Shown here: positions 53,876-64,000 of the stretch, piece after piece | Numbering within the stretch: the first letter of the stretch is position 1 | Layout: every line of letters begins with the position of its first letter | NCBI GenBank assembly: GCA_014529385.2 | Contig: CM043966.1 | Span: 106,715,587-106,779,586, forward strand | Length of the DNA stretch: 64,000 nucleotides | Direction: 5' to 3' | Origin: Adiantum capillus-veneris | Lineage: Eukaryota > Streptophyta > Polypodiopsida > Polypodiales > Pteridaceae | Translations under genes and position numbers: made by a program | Notes under the pieces: model-generated | Databases searched by the model: none | Seen by the model: only the letters and a program-made list of their open reading frames with translations | Told to the model about the DNA's origin: nothing

Positions 53876-54525
53876 TTAAAAATCAGGGATTCTCTTGATA
53901 GGGGGAGATCTGCCTCTTCCTCTTGTAAAGCTATGACCTTTTCCTCGGCTAGAGGAAGAACTAGGTGTTAAGAAAGAGGTAAAGGAATTAGGGGTGATCA
54001 AAGAGTTAGCCCTTTTCAGAGCTCGTGAGTCATCCTCATCAATACATGGTTTAAGAAGACTAGTGATGTGCTTAATAGTTAAGAAAATGCCAGTTTCATC
54101 AGCCTTTAGCTCCTTCAAGATATCAAGCATGAGCCCACGGAAGATGTTGAAGGCAATCTGAGCGATTACAATTTGTTTAGCTTGGCCACCTAGCCAAGAG
54201 CAAATGAGGGAAAGATGAAAGTCCACAGGTTTCTCTGGGAAAAGCAACTCTAAATGGTTGAGAATAAACCAGATAGTATGATCAAACCACATGATGCTGG
54301 ATCAGGAGGCTTTAGGGTCAAGAAATTTGCAGGCACATTTTACACAGAGGTAAGAGCTGAATCATAAATTAGTTGCGAAGCATCCAAACCGCTAATACAT
54401 CTGAGTACAAAAGAAGTGGCCACTGAAAGGGGCTCCGAGGTTAGTTCCAATCCTTGTGAGAGGGCAAGAGTCTGCAAAAATAGTGAGGTGAGGTTTACTA
54501 ATGATTGCCATAGTAGGTAATACAT
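53876..54525 (-). pseudogene. Penelope-like element, upstream ORF part
   Basis: 54525-54340 and 54292-53876 are two minus-strand frames, probably one ORF. The second reads FPEKPVDFHLSLICSWLGGQ, IAFNIFRGLMLDILKELKAD, then a Ser-rich and Arg/Gly-rich end (SFTRGRGRSPPIKRIPDF). The basic end could bind RNA. No GIY-YIG endonuclease motif is recognised. The function is inferred only from its position before the RT. Confidence 0.4.
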
Positions 54526-55602
54526 TTTTTGGCCTTCCTAGAGAGGAAGGGTCTATTTCTAACATTCAAGACTTTCTTTGGTTTACGATCCTGAAGGTAA
54601 AGCCTAATCTGTTCGAGAATCTTTGCATGATTCTCGGGGTTGTGTTTGGTGCTCATGCGAGCTGTCTTGCTCATGCGAGCTGTCTTTCTATACGGTAGGC
54701 AGTCCTAAAAAGGGAACAACATAAGTCATAAATAGAAAAAACGGTAAATTGTAGTATATTCTGGGCCTGCAAACCTTCAACCGGCAAAGTCAAAGACTAT
54801 GGTAGCCGTGAGCAAGGAACCAAAAAAAGAGTCTAAAAATGGGACCACCTAACACCAGTCAACCAATAAAGGAATTACAAACTGTGGGTCCAACTTAGAA
54901 CTCCTTTTCAAACAAAATTTCCAAAGCCAGCATCCCGATTTCTCTTGAAAGAAAAAACCTTATCTATAGGATGTGTGTGTAGTTGTTAAATCTAAATAAA
55001 GACATAATTGAATTTTTACATTCAAAAGATAGCTGGCAATGGAATCAAGGAATAGATATGCACAAAAACAACTCAGTATTAGAATTATTTAAGTACAATG
55101 TTTGTAGGAAAGAGATCCCCTTTCAGTATGCAGAAAGTAAAAGAATTTCCCAAGTCATCATCGAGTGTGCTATCCAGAGTAAAGTTGCTTGTCAAAGTAA
55201 AAAAACCTTTTCCAAGATAAGATAGGGTCCTTACCTGCATCATCCAAACAAGACAACAATTTAGTTAGCCTTGGATGTGTTTTACACGTATCAATGGACA
55301 ATGTCAGTTGTTATCATGTCCATCTTACAGAATTTAATTACTTCAGACAAGCTAGGTCATTCATTAGAACTTGTATATTATCAGTCTTTATTTATTTACT
55401 TCAAAAAATGAGTGGTACAATCTACCTTCTAATTTGAGTGGTGAAGTCCACCAAGAAACCAATTATCATGAGTTTTCTTTAAAATAGTGAGGTTTATTTG
55501 TAAATTTAGAGCAAAAAAACCTTTTAGTTATAGAAATGATTTCGTGATGAAGTTGAATGTAATTTTAATCACATTATTCATCCACTAATGGCTAGCCCAA
55601 AA

Positions 55603-56189
55603 AGGAGCGATCTGTAATTGGTTGTAGCCACTATAACCGTCCATAAAACTATACATTTCGTATCCTGCAATCTCATCAAGCAACATGGCAGTAAAAGGCA
55701 CTGGAAATGGATCTTTGATAGTTTGGGCGTTGAGTTTCCTATAGTCAACACAGACTCTCAATTTCCCATTCTTCTTGGGAACTACTACTATAGGAAATAG
55801 CCAATCGCTATTGGCCACTTCTGTGATGAACCCAGCCTTGAGAAGATTGTCAATCTCCTCCTTGACCTTCTTAGCGTAGTTGGGGTTCATTCGGTATCTT
55901 TGCAGTCTTACTGGTCGAGCATCTAGCTTCAACGGTATCCTGTGCTGGCATACTTCGGGATCCACCCTTTCAGGTCTGTGTGTTCCTAGGCAAATATGTC
56001 TTTGTAGTTCTGGAACATCCTGCATGCCTTTTCCTTCATTGTAGGATTGAGATGCTTATTAACCTTGATGCAGGTTCCATTCTTCAACTTCTTGGTCGTC
56101 TGGAAGCAACCAATTAGGCCCACCACCTTTTCTCTTGGTCGATTCCTCAGTATAATCCCAAGATGACCCGTTAAGTCCTGAATCAGCAT
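55603..56189 (-). pseudogene. Element D reverse transcriptase, N-terminal part
   Basis: Reads FQNYKDIFA, then HRIPLKLDARPVRLQRYRMN, KAGFITEVANSDWLFPIVVV, KKNGKLRVCVDYRKLNAQT, DPFPVPF and MDGYSGYNQLQIAP. These are the finger and early palm motifs of gypsy RT. It ends at 55603 before the FIDD active site. A frame change occurs near 56000. Confidence 0.88.
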
Positions 56190-56459
56190 TCTGATTCACT
56201 GTGTGCTCTCCAGAATACACTGGCTCATCTGCCATGCCAGTTTTAGTTGATTCTTCTAGCCTCCCAGTTAACTGAACTGATATTTCTCCTATATTGATTT
56301 CAGTAAATTGGTCTGGGAATTGCTTTTTCCACTTGTCGTCCTGCTCTTTGTTCAGTAAAACCGCATTCAGGTCAATTTCTGCTAGAGGAAATATGTTTAG
56401 AGCTGCTAGCATTCGTTCAATCTTCTTCGCCTTGTACTTCTGGCATAATACCTTAGGCC

Positions 56460-56954
56460 TCAGCTCTTTTCTCCAACTCCTAGTATTGTTCGTCTAGATA
56501 TGAATTGATTAGCATAGTCTTGAATAGCTTGTGCCATTCGCAACCATGGGCACCCTAGTAGCATCCAATATGCCCCTTGCACATCAACAACTAGGAAGCT
56601 GGTTTTGAAATTCTCCTTGCCTACTCGTATCGGCAGATTTTCGATCATACCAGTAGCTTGCACTACTCGATGATCTGCCATCCTCACTTTGAAAGGTGTT
56701 GGCTTTAAATTTGTAATGCCCATCCTCTGTTGAAGATGTACTCCCATTATATTGACTCCTGCTCCTCCATCCAAGATGACACTTGAAAGTGGTTCCCATT
56801 GTTTTCGAACTTTGTAATCGACCTGAATGAGCGGTACTTCATCATCTCGGATAGCCGTCAAATCAACTGTTCTGGCCTCCGCTTCAGCTTTCCTTCGCTG
56901 TCTGATGAATTCCGCCACTTTAGGCAAAGTTATTTTGATATCTTCCAACTCCAC
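56460..56954 (-). pseudogene. Element D protease
   Basis: 164 codons. A Glu/Arg-rich lead (KVAEFIRQRRKAEAEARTVD) precedes the retropepsin-like domain. It contains SVILDGGAGVNIMG, KVRMADHRVVQATGMIENLP and AYWMLLGCPWLRMAQAI, the last being a variant of the ILGRPWL signature with Cys for Arg. It lies between gag and RT in the usual gypsy order. A short acidic frame with stops (56059-56412) links it to RT. Confidence 0.8.
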
Positions 56955-57417
56955 AGTGAATTTATGAATTCTATCACAGATCTTAACATGGATTTCTTCT
57001 TTCTTCTGATCAGACTGGTTGTCGGAGCTCGAAGAACTGGTCGTATCTTCACAATGTCATTCCTCCCTTGTAGTGCTTCTAGTTCTTCTATCAACTCCCA
57101 ATTCTCCAATCATCCCTTGTACCGTAGCCAGCATGGTCTCAGGTATGCCAGGCTTTGACTGATCTTTCTCAGTAGATTGGGCTGGTATCTTCTGAATGAC
57201 TCGTGCTTCAGAACTTTCTAGCTACTCTGGTAGCTCTTGGCTAAATCCTCCGTGATTTTCGTCGCTAGTTCTCTCTGCTCCTGCCATTCATCAACCACCT
57301 TCTCTTTACCCTTGGCCTTCCATACCTCTCTCTGTTGAGCCCATTTGTTGCTTTCATTAGTGACTGGTTTTTTTGGAATCTCTGGAATTTCCTCAATTAC
57401 TACTCCTTTGCTCCGTG

Positions 57418-59003
57418 TTACTGCCCGTACTGGAACTGGCTCTGGTGCCTTGCCTCAGTAGCAGCAAGTGCAGGTGTGTTTGTACATTGAGCTGCAAAAT
57501 GCCCATACTTTTCACAAGTATAGCAATTCAAACTCCGGCTCTGGAAGTTACCACGCCCCCGGCCTCGGCCAGTACCCGCTTGGTATTTGCCGCGCCTTGG
57601 ACCAGTACCACTGGTACCTGGTTTCTCCTCCTGAGAAGCTTTGGCGGTTTCCACTCTTATTGGTTCGGTATATGCTACTACTGACAAGTCTTTGCCCTTC
57701 TTGAAATGATAATCCTAATACCACAATTATTCCATAAATGGCCAAAGGATTTACAATAAGTACACTGTGGGCACTCTTTAGAAACATGGTCCTTGGATTT
57801 GCATTTTTAACAGCAACTCTCCATTTTTCTCACTGGTTGTCTGGTCTTGCTAATCTCAGCAATCTGCCTAGACATCTCTTCAATCTTCTTAGTCCAGGAC
57901 CCCTTTTTTGACTTATCCTTGGACCTCTCATTGGAGCTACTCTTAGAACTGCTGGAAACTTTGTTGGAATCAGAGTTCTCAGTAGAAGAACTACTGCTAC
58001 TGGATCTTCTCTTCTTATGGCCCTTTTCCTTCCTAGCCTATTGTTCCAACTTTAGTGCTCGCTGTACCAGATCATTGAATTTCTTTGTTGGTGCTGGTAC
58101 CTCCTGCTCTCTAAGCTTCTTGCTACGAAAGCCATTCAGGAACCATGCACGCAGTCGCTTTTTTTACGACGGTTCCTGCAACTGCCTTGTCAACTCTTGA
58201 TTTTCTCCACATAGCTTCGGACTGACATGTTCCTCTGCTTGATCTTATCCAGTTCACAAAGAATATCTTCATCACCTCTATTGTCGGAATACTCCAGTCT
58301 TAAGGCTTTAAGTAGTTTATTATAGGATCTAAGCTGACAAGCGGGGCAATGGTAGTACCACTTTCTCGCTGCCTCCTTCAATGTTTGCGAAAAGTTTCAC
58401 CCCAGTCATCGTCATCAATATTCTTCAGCTTTGCACACTGCTCAAAAGCCTAGATGTGAACATCCGGATCATCCTTCTTGCCCCCTTTGAATACTAGAAA
58501 AGAGGTTTTCAGTGAGGATGTGTAATCATGCCGATTACCGTTGGTCTTGCCGCTTCTCTTCTTAGAGTCTGAACGCCGCTTTGGAGTCTTCTTACAGTTG
58601 TCAGTATCTGCATCCCAATTATTATATGTTTCTGTCTTTGTTTCAGTGTCCTCTCTGGCCTATCTAATGGAAGTGTGGCGACTGCTTTTACGACGGTACC
58701 CTCATCCCCCTGCAAAGGCTGAGGTTTGGCGATCAATAGACATCCTATTTTTGATGTGCGACAAAGATGACTGGTCACAAGGTACCGAGAACTTTTGGCC
58801 TTGCGTGCTTCCCTTTCTGCCCGTCTGTGTCTAGAGTGACTGGAATGTTGTGAGTCCTGCGTCTCATCAGCCTGACTGTGCTCCTCATGGGCCTCAGTGT
58901 CAGTCACCCTCTCATGTTTAGGGTCAGAGTCTCTTCCCGACTCCTCAGGAATAGGATCAACACGGATGGTTGGTTTTCGGTCTCGACTGGTTTTGGGTGC
59001 CAT
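57418..59003 (-). pseudogene. Element D gag with two zinc knuckles
   Basis: It starts MAPKTSRDRKPTIRVDPIPE at 59003 with a charged N-terminal region (HSRHRRAEREARKAKSS). A capsid part lies at 58381-58190 (EAARKWYYHCPACQLRSYNK, LRLEYSDNRGDEDILCEL). Zinc knuckles of C-x2-C-x4-H-x4-C type follow: CTYCKSFGHLWNNC (about 57720-57765) and CYTCEKYGHFAAQC (about 57480-57530), the latter after a Gly/Arg repeat (GRGRGRG). The pieces lie in different frames with stops. The start at 59003 directly follows the primer site region, as expected. Confidence 0.8.
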
Positions 59004-59065
59004 TGCTGTAGCTAAGAACTTTCAACTGGGACAAGAGTGTTCCAATCAACGAGCTTCAGCTCTAG

Positions 59066-59080
59066 CCACCGTGATCGCCA
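59066..59080 (-). other. Candidate primer-binding site, element D
   Basis: Minus-strand TGGCGATCACGGTGG, three bases after the LTR end ...CCAATTCCA. Only position and the TGGCG start support it. Confidence 0.5.
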
Positions 59081-59083
59081 AAA

Positions 59084-59596
59084 TGGAATTGGAGCTGATC
59101 TCTTGAGATAGCTAATCCCAGTGTTAGAAGCTTACAGCTACTGGTGATGTATTAGTTCAGACAGTAGACTGGACAAAGGAACAGAAACTGAACTGGAATA
59201 CATCTACTGGAATACGAACCATACTAAGTACTGAGAATGATATACAGATTCAGATTCAAATTCAAATTCAGATTCAGAGTAACTGAGTACAGAGTAGGTA
59301 TAACTGGAATATACTACACTTGTGTAATTGGAATTAAGGATGAAGGATTACAATGAAGATGATGTGGCTTATGGACCAAAAGATGTACAGAGTACAGCCG
59401 ACAAATGACTTAATGCCTGCCTGTAACTTATGCCCATAACTGCCGACAACAACTACCAACCCGATTACAATGTAATGGGTCATATTTATATGCCTTGGGT
59501 TTACCATGGTAATTACCGTAGTAATTACTGACTAATCCACTGCCCGTCTTCACAGGAGGTAGTTCCCACATAGTGAAACTGTCTCAGCCATCTACA
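59084..59596 (-). repeat. 5' LTR of element D
   Basis: About 513 bp, TGGAATTGG... to ...CATCTACA in plus reading. A minus-strand TATA-like element (TATAAATATG, about 59481-59490) lies in the middle. The outer end is set where Penelope-like sequence resumes (CCCTAAAAATATAAG). No partner LTR is present, so the ends are approximate. Confidence 0.5.
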
Positions 59597-60223
59597 AACC
59601 CCTAAAAATATAAGTCGAAAAAAGATTGTCTGTAGACAATACAACGCTACCACATGCTTTGAGAGCTAATGCAAGCAGTAGCAACCATATGTTATTCTAC
59701 TAGAAACAATTAATAATCAAAGTAGATGACTGTCAAACCGTCAAGCAGTTCTTCCTTAATGTTTGAAGCGAATTTCCTTAGGGAATTTACTCAAACACGG
59801 GCGTGAGGTATGAAAAAAGCCTAGAAGAAAACCTGAGAAGTTTGAGTAGTGAGCTCCATAGCTCGAATCATGAAGCAGGCGGTAAATCCTTTTAGTCAAA
59901 ATAACAGAAAATAACCACAAGCTAAGTGACGGGCAAGGTGTGCCCTCACTGGACTGCTTGTTCCCAAGTGTGAACGATGAGAAAGGCGAGCCTCCCTGCT
60001 GTGTGGTGTCATCAAGCAGTACACAGAAAGAATTGCAAGGGGAGATCCATGGCGAGGAAGCGCAGGGCGCCTACCAAAAGTAATGAGAACCCAGCATTTT
60101 ACTCACGCTCGTTATTCCAAGAGAGACACACTTTATGATTGTTATGCAAGGGCATAGTCCCATAGCCCATTAATGGCTTTTTGTGTGCAGTATCCCATTG
60201 AATGTCCTATAAGTTTAATGAGT

Positions 60224-60710
60224 GTTGAGGGGGGGGGGGGGGGGGGGGGGGGGAATATATAGAAGAAGGGAAAAAGAACCAAAGTAATTATAGTACCAAA
60301 GTGTGTGTGTGTGTGTGTGTGTGTGTGCACACACACGCCTGCGTGGGTGCGTGTGTGTGTTTGTGTGTGTTCACACACACACACACATGCTTTTTTGCAA
60401 CGTGTGACCGCCCATGCTGGCCATGGGTGGTTGGCCGCCCATGGCCAATGCCCCCCCCCCCCCCCCGCCTCCGCCCCCTGCCCCGTAGCGCCCCCCGCCC
60501 TGCCCGCAAACCCCACCCGCCCAGCCCCCCCTTATCCCGTGAGGCCCCCCGGTAGTGCTAACGCACACATCCCCCCCCCCCCCCCCCTTTTCCTCGTCGC
60601 CCGCATGGCGAGGGAGGGGGCGGGGTGTTCCTCACCGCCCACATGGCGGGGGAGGGGTGGATAGTCCGTCAAAGGTGCAATTCGGTCAAAAGGAGTAAAT
60701 AGATCTATGC

Positions 60711-60760
<50 letters not shown>
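60224..60760. repeat. G/C homopolymers and microsatellites
   Basis: A G-run of about 26 (60228-60253), GT/CA tracts (60300-60390), a C/G-rich stretch with C-runs (60450-60590) and a C-run of about 47 (60712-60758). Pro-, Gly- and Cys-rich frames are artefacts. Such runs are difficult for sequencing, so lengths here may be inaccurate. Confidence 0.9.
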
Positions 60761-60769
60761 GAGCTTTTC

Positions 60770-63700
60770 TCTCAAATAGCTTCAAAAGGAGTACAAGACA
60801 AAAACTTACAGGTCGAAAAGAAGGGCACATTGACAAAGCTTTTAATGCAAATACAACAAGTGGAACAAGTTACAGAGATTCCAAGGTCTTACAATGGTGA
60901 TCTTGTTCTAGAATTTCCACCTACCATGGGAAAGTTGCACCATATGGATGCAATGGAGCATAAGTATAATCCTCAATTGTGATCGAAGCCACAAACGTCC
61001 AATATTGTTTTTCCAGGTGTAGTGCGTCTTAGCCATTGCATAGGATCTCTCAAGTGCATGAATGAACAATGTGTCAACTTGGTTAATTATCATATTCCCA
61101 ATACATGTCATTTCGACGGGTACATACAAAAGGCAACTGCACCCGGACAATATTGTAAGATTGGAGATAAGAGCCTTACATGCCACTTTTGTAAGGCAAT
61201 TGCTTTCTGTATTCCAACATGTGATTGTGTAGTATACTATGTCATGCCATCCGATGAGACTGCCACTAGAGTCATGATTCATCATGGCAAACATCGACAC
61301 GACGTGCACAGCGGCACATCCAAAACACTAACGGGCAACACCAAGGTGATGGTGCAAAGGATTTTGACTGTTGACCCACACACAGGAGCCAGGAAGGTTC
61401 AAGTGTGTTTGGCAAAAGAAATTATAAGTACAACACTTCTTTGCAACAACACCAATGAAGGAATTTTAGGCGAGCAACAACTATTTGCAATCGCTGAGGA
61501 GTTGGGGCCATTGGTACAAGATAATTGGTATGAGCATTTCCTAGATTCTTATTTCGATGCAAAACTCTATGCTAAATTATTTTTTATCTAAACACTTTTA
61601 ACATTGTTAGGTTTTGAAGGTCAGTATCTATTTTACATAGAGGGGTTGACAAAGAATCTTTCGGCATTGATGCACTCCTAAAGCTGAAGCGAGACTACAC
61701 ATATGACTTTTTCCATGGAAGCCAGTTTCCTGGTCAAGGTACGAAGGGGGAGAAATGTTATGTCTTCAAAATGTCCACAATTGGTCAAGCATTCGGTGTG
61801 GACCTGTTGAACCGAATGAGACAAGATCGGGATGGCAATCTTCGACGTGCGTGGATCCAGTTTGATCACACCAGACGTGTTAACGAATGGGTGACTATGG
61901 CCTGTCATGTCTATGATCCAAGGTACATGGCGTACCTTAACAACTTTGTGGCTTGCCTTTGACTCTCTCTAAAACAATTTGTTTGCAGCATGCAGGACCT
62001 TTTGACTATTGCAACTTGTGAAATGGAACAGGAAGACATGGAAACGCAATGTTTGTTTTGGGAGTGCCTCAATGATGTAATGATATCGTATGGGTGTGAC
62101 AAAGCTAATTTCTTTGGCTTCATGGCAGATGAAGCTCAAGCAAATTGGAATGCAGTTCGAATTGTTTTCAATGGTGGTGACAAGACCAATACAATGAGTG
62201 GTCGAGAGCGTTCTTGTCTTTTCCATTGGAAGCAAAGCTTGAGTCAACACACAATGAAGTATGTGGTGCAAGCTTCTCAACACACACACAAAGAAATGTG
62301 TGAGAAGTGGAGGCAAGCACCAACAAAAAAGTCTGCAGCAGCAGTAGAGGCTTGTCTGATACACCAATGGTGGCGTAAGCGTAACGGTCATTGCATAGAC
62401 TGTAACATTCCATACATGGATTCATGACTTGGTTGGTGGGAAATTTGTATTGCACATTGGGGTGGCATTATGACATGCGTAGAAAGTAGCTCTGATGGAC
62501 CAAACACTCCACGCACTAACCTTGTGGAGAGCAAGCATGGCAGTTGGCTAGTAGGGGAGGATTTTCGTAAACACATTTCATTATATGATGCGTGTACAAC
62601 CGACCTTGCAAATTCCATCTTACATAGCACAAAGGCCATTTCATACAGCCATCGAAAACACATTGGGAAGGGTCCATCAATACAAAAGCTTGCGGAACGC
62701 CATGAAAAACGTCCCAACCAAGTGATAAGAACAGTGAATGCGGCTACTGAGGGCACTCCAATGTATAAACAACCAACTCCATTGACAGGAGATAAGGAGA
62801 CATCAAGGAAAAAACGCAAGCCAAATGAGGTTATCAACATGCAAGATGATGCATCGCATAGGCCTGAGTACAACTCGGTCACCAAAGATCGCAAGAAGTA
62901 TGTAAGATCAACCTTTGCAGAAGAAGTCATATCACAAACCCCAAAACGAAGTATAGGTTCTGGTGGACCAGTATGTAGTTGAGCGCAAGGTCAATGAGGC
63001 AATGTGGGCCATACGCCGAACTCCACAAGGTAGTAGGGTCACATGTAGCAACACGCCAAGAGGAGGACGAAGGTGTAGATGCAGTATTGCAGGTTCTAAC
63101 CTTGGTATACCGGCCCCATCTTTTGAAGGATATCAAAAACATCCAAATGGTGTGGTGCGTCAATGGTTTTGGTTTTGTCCGGATCATGTCTTGCATTGCC
63201 ATATAGTAGACCAGAACATTGAGCCGCAGCCTCAGCATCCACCACACACTTGGCCCATGCATGTGGGCACCAACCTATCAGAGGATGAGGTGCAAATATT
63301 GCATGAAGGGGGGTATCAAGTGGAGCACAACAAAGAAGGAATATCTAATGTAACACCGATTACTCCTGCACAAAATATGACCAACTCTCCTTTCAAGTCA
63401 AAAGATACATCCGCTCCTAAAGGCAGTGCAAGAGCCACATTGCGAGATAGTGGTGTGCGTGTACGATATTGGACTTTCATTTTCGAGGATGTTGCTCGCA
63501 AGATCAGTTTAGCACTAGCCCTGAGAGCAAAGGTCGTAGGAGAGATATGTGCAGCAGATGGTGTTAATGAGGTCTTCAAAGTCGAGACCAAAAGTGAAGA
63601 TGGTCATGTCGGGATGTATAAAGTTTGTATTTGCAACCAGCCATCGTGCACATGTCCAGACTTCATGTCAAAGCAAAAACTATATCTTGCATGTAAACAT

Positions 63701-63805
63701 TTGTATTTTATTTATCTGTGTGTGCTAGGGTTAAGACAAAATGAGAACATGTTTATCCATCAACCAATCCTGGAAGATGCTGATATCTTCAGGGCATTGA
63801 GCTGA
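60770..63805 (+). pseudogene. Mutator-like transposase with GCM-like and SWIM zinc regions
   Basis: A multi-exon transposase-like gene. Exon 1 ends near 60979. Exon 2 starts after TTTTTCCAG (61016) with a Cys/His-rich region (HCIGSLKCMNEQC, HGKHRHDVH) resembling a GCM/WRKY-type zinc fold. Exon 3 (about 61625) reads DYTYDFFHGSQFPGQGTKGE. The core after TTTGCAG (61989) reads CDKANFFGFMADEAQANWNA and ERSCLFHWKQSLSQH, typical of Mutator-like catalytic cores. The C-terminal part reads SNTPRGGRRCRCSIAGSN and a SWIM finger CICNQPSCTCPDF...CKHLYF. A TGA at 62425-62427 (Trp expected, S.LGWW) and a frameshift near 62955 disable it. It matches a repeat family I recall from seed-free plants. Confidence 0.75.
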
Positions 63806-64000
63806 AGCCGGACCTATCCAGGCATGGATGCATAGCATTTTTCAATTCTCACTTTTTCTTAGTATGCTTCACAAAATGGACAACTGTACTAGTTTCTAAT
63901 TTTATCTTATGATGGCCACATTCTGGTACATTGATTTGCAGTTTTTTTCAAATTTGGAAAATGGTTGTTTATTTGTCAAATCGTGAATAAAGTAATATAA
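63806..64000 (+). other. 3' flank of the transposase gene
   Basis: Non-coding and AT-rich, with a polyadenylation-type AATAAA at about 63985-63990. No terminal inverted repeat can be tested because the window ends. Confidence 0.4.

Larger units (their letters stand above)
50165..54980 (-). mobile_element. Penelope-like element, copy 1
   Basis: Minus-strand retroelement, 5' on the right. An N-terminal ORF region (54525-53876) is followed by an RT-like region (53870-52934), a GT microsatellite (52653-52744), repeats (51700-52540) and a 3' block (50177-50799) that recurs at 54981-55602. The flanking direct repeat arises because a second copy lies head-to-tail on the right, an arrangement typical of Penelope-like elements. 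No LTR-type TG...CA ends are found. Confidence 0.6.
55603..59596 (-). mobile_element. Ty3/gypsy element D, 3' part deleted
   Basis: A minus-strand element with 5' LTR, primer site, gag with zinc knuckles, protease and the start of RT. RT ends abruptly at 55603 and Penelope-like sequence begins, so RNase H, integrase and the 3' LTR are lost. Its protease and RT differ from elements A and B, so it is a separate lineage. Confidence 0.8.
54981..60330 (-). mobile_element. Penelope-like element, copy 2, interrupted by gypsy element D
   Basis: 54981-55602 matches the 3' block of copy 1 (50177-50799). 59597-60330 matches the repeat-plus-microsatellite block of copy 1 (51750-52650). The middle part equivalent to 50800-51740 is missing and gypsy element D stands there, so the insertion was accompanied or followed by a deletion. 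No RT part is seen to the right of the microsatellite. Confidence 0.6.

Noticed and set aside
60464-60770. Proline/glycine-rich frames
   Set aside because: They arise from C and G homopolymers and vary with run length.

Overview
This window looks like nuclear DNA of a land plant, probably a seed-free one such as a fern or lycophyte. That placement is an inference. It rests on spliceosomal introns, Ty1/copia and Ty3/gypsy LTR elements, a Penelope-like element, and a Mutator-like transposase of a type I associate from memory with mosses and lycophytes. Almost nothing here is an intact host gene. Most of the 64 kb is nested, decaying transposable elements, and nearly every reading frame carries stops or frameshifts.

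Layout. 1-885 is the end of a plus-oriented LTR. It breaks a minus-strand Copia element (886-3929) just before the catalytic Asp pair of its reverse transcriptase. The Copia sits in the gag of a minus-strand gypsy element (C, 3930-9278) whose 5' LTR end has been rearranged into an array. 9279-11100 holds LTR-like and microsatellite DNA, a foldback and a gypsy protease fragment. 11101-14400 is a plus-strand gypsy relic (E) with gag and protease but no reverse transcriptase. 14400-21148 is a plus-strand relic (F) with a long non-coding leader, a repetitive coiled-coil-like ORF, a polypurine tract and an LTR. 21149-26200 holds two convergent copies (G plus, H minus) of an unidentified acidic-protein family, and an orphan Copia primer site.

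The most unusual locus is a minus-strand, multi-exon gene whose two halves lie at 47204-49817 (5' half) and about 26680-28409 (3' half). The 5' half encodes a ParB/sulfiredoxin-like motif (DGNHRLEAW). The 3' half encodes segments resembling a beta-class N4/N6 DNA methyltransferase: a GDAVLDCFA...GT motif followed by RRHCISCEKD. The halves are separated by gypsy element A (28410-47203), whose left LTR was itself split by a second gypsy element, B (28965-39840, 4-bp duplication ATAC). Removing the insertion leaves the gene's reading frame open across the junction. The ParB-plus-methyltransferase architecture is familiar from phages and bacteria, so this may be a captured or domesticated gene, here a degraded copy.

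50165-60330 holds two head-to-tail Penelope-like copies (minus strand), the second interrupted by gypsy element D (55603-59596). 60224-60760 is an extreme G/C homopolymer and microsatellite block. 60770-63805 is a plus-strand Mutator-like transposase pseudogene with a GCM-like N-terminal zinc region and a C-terminal SWIM zinc finger. I saw no rRNA, tRNA, CRISPR array or prokaryotic signal.
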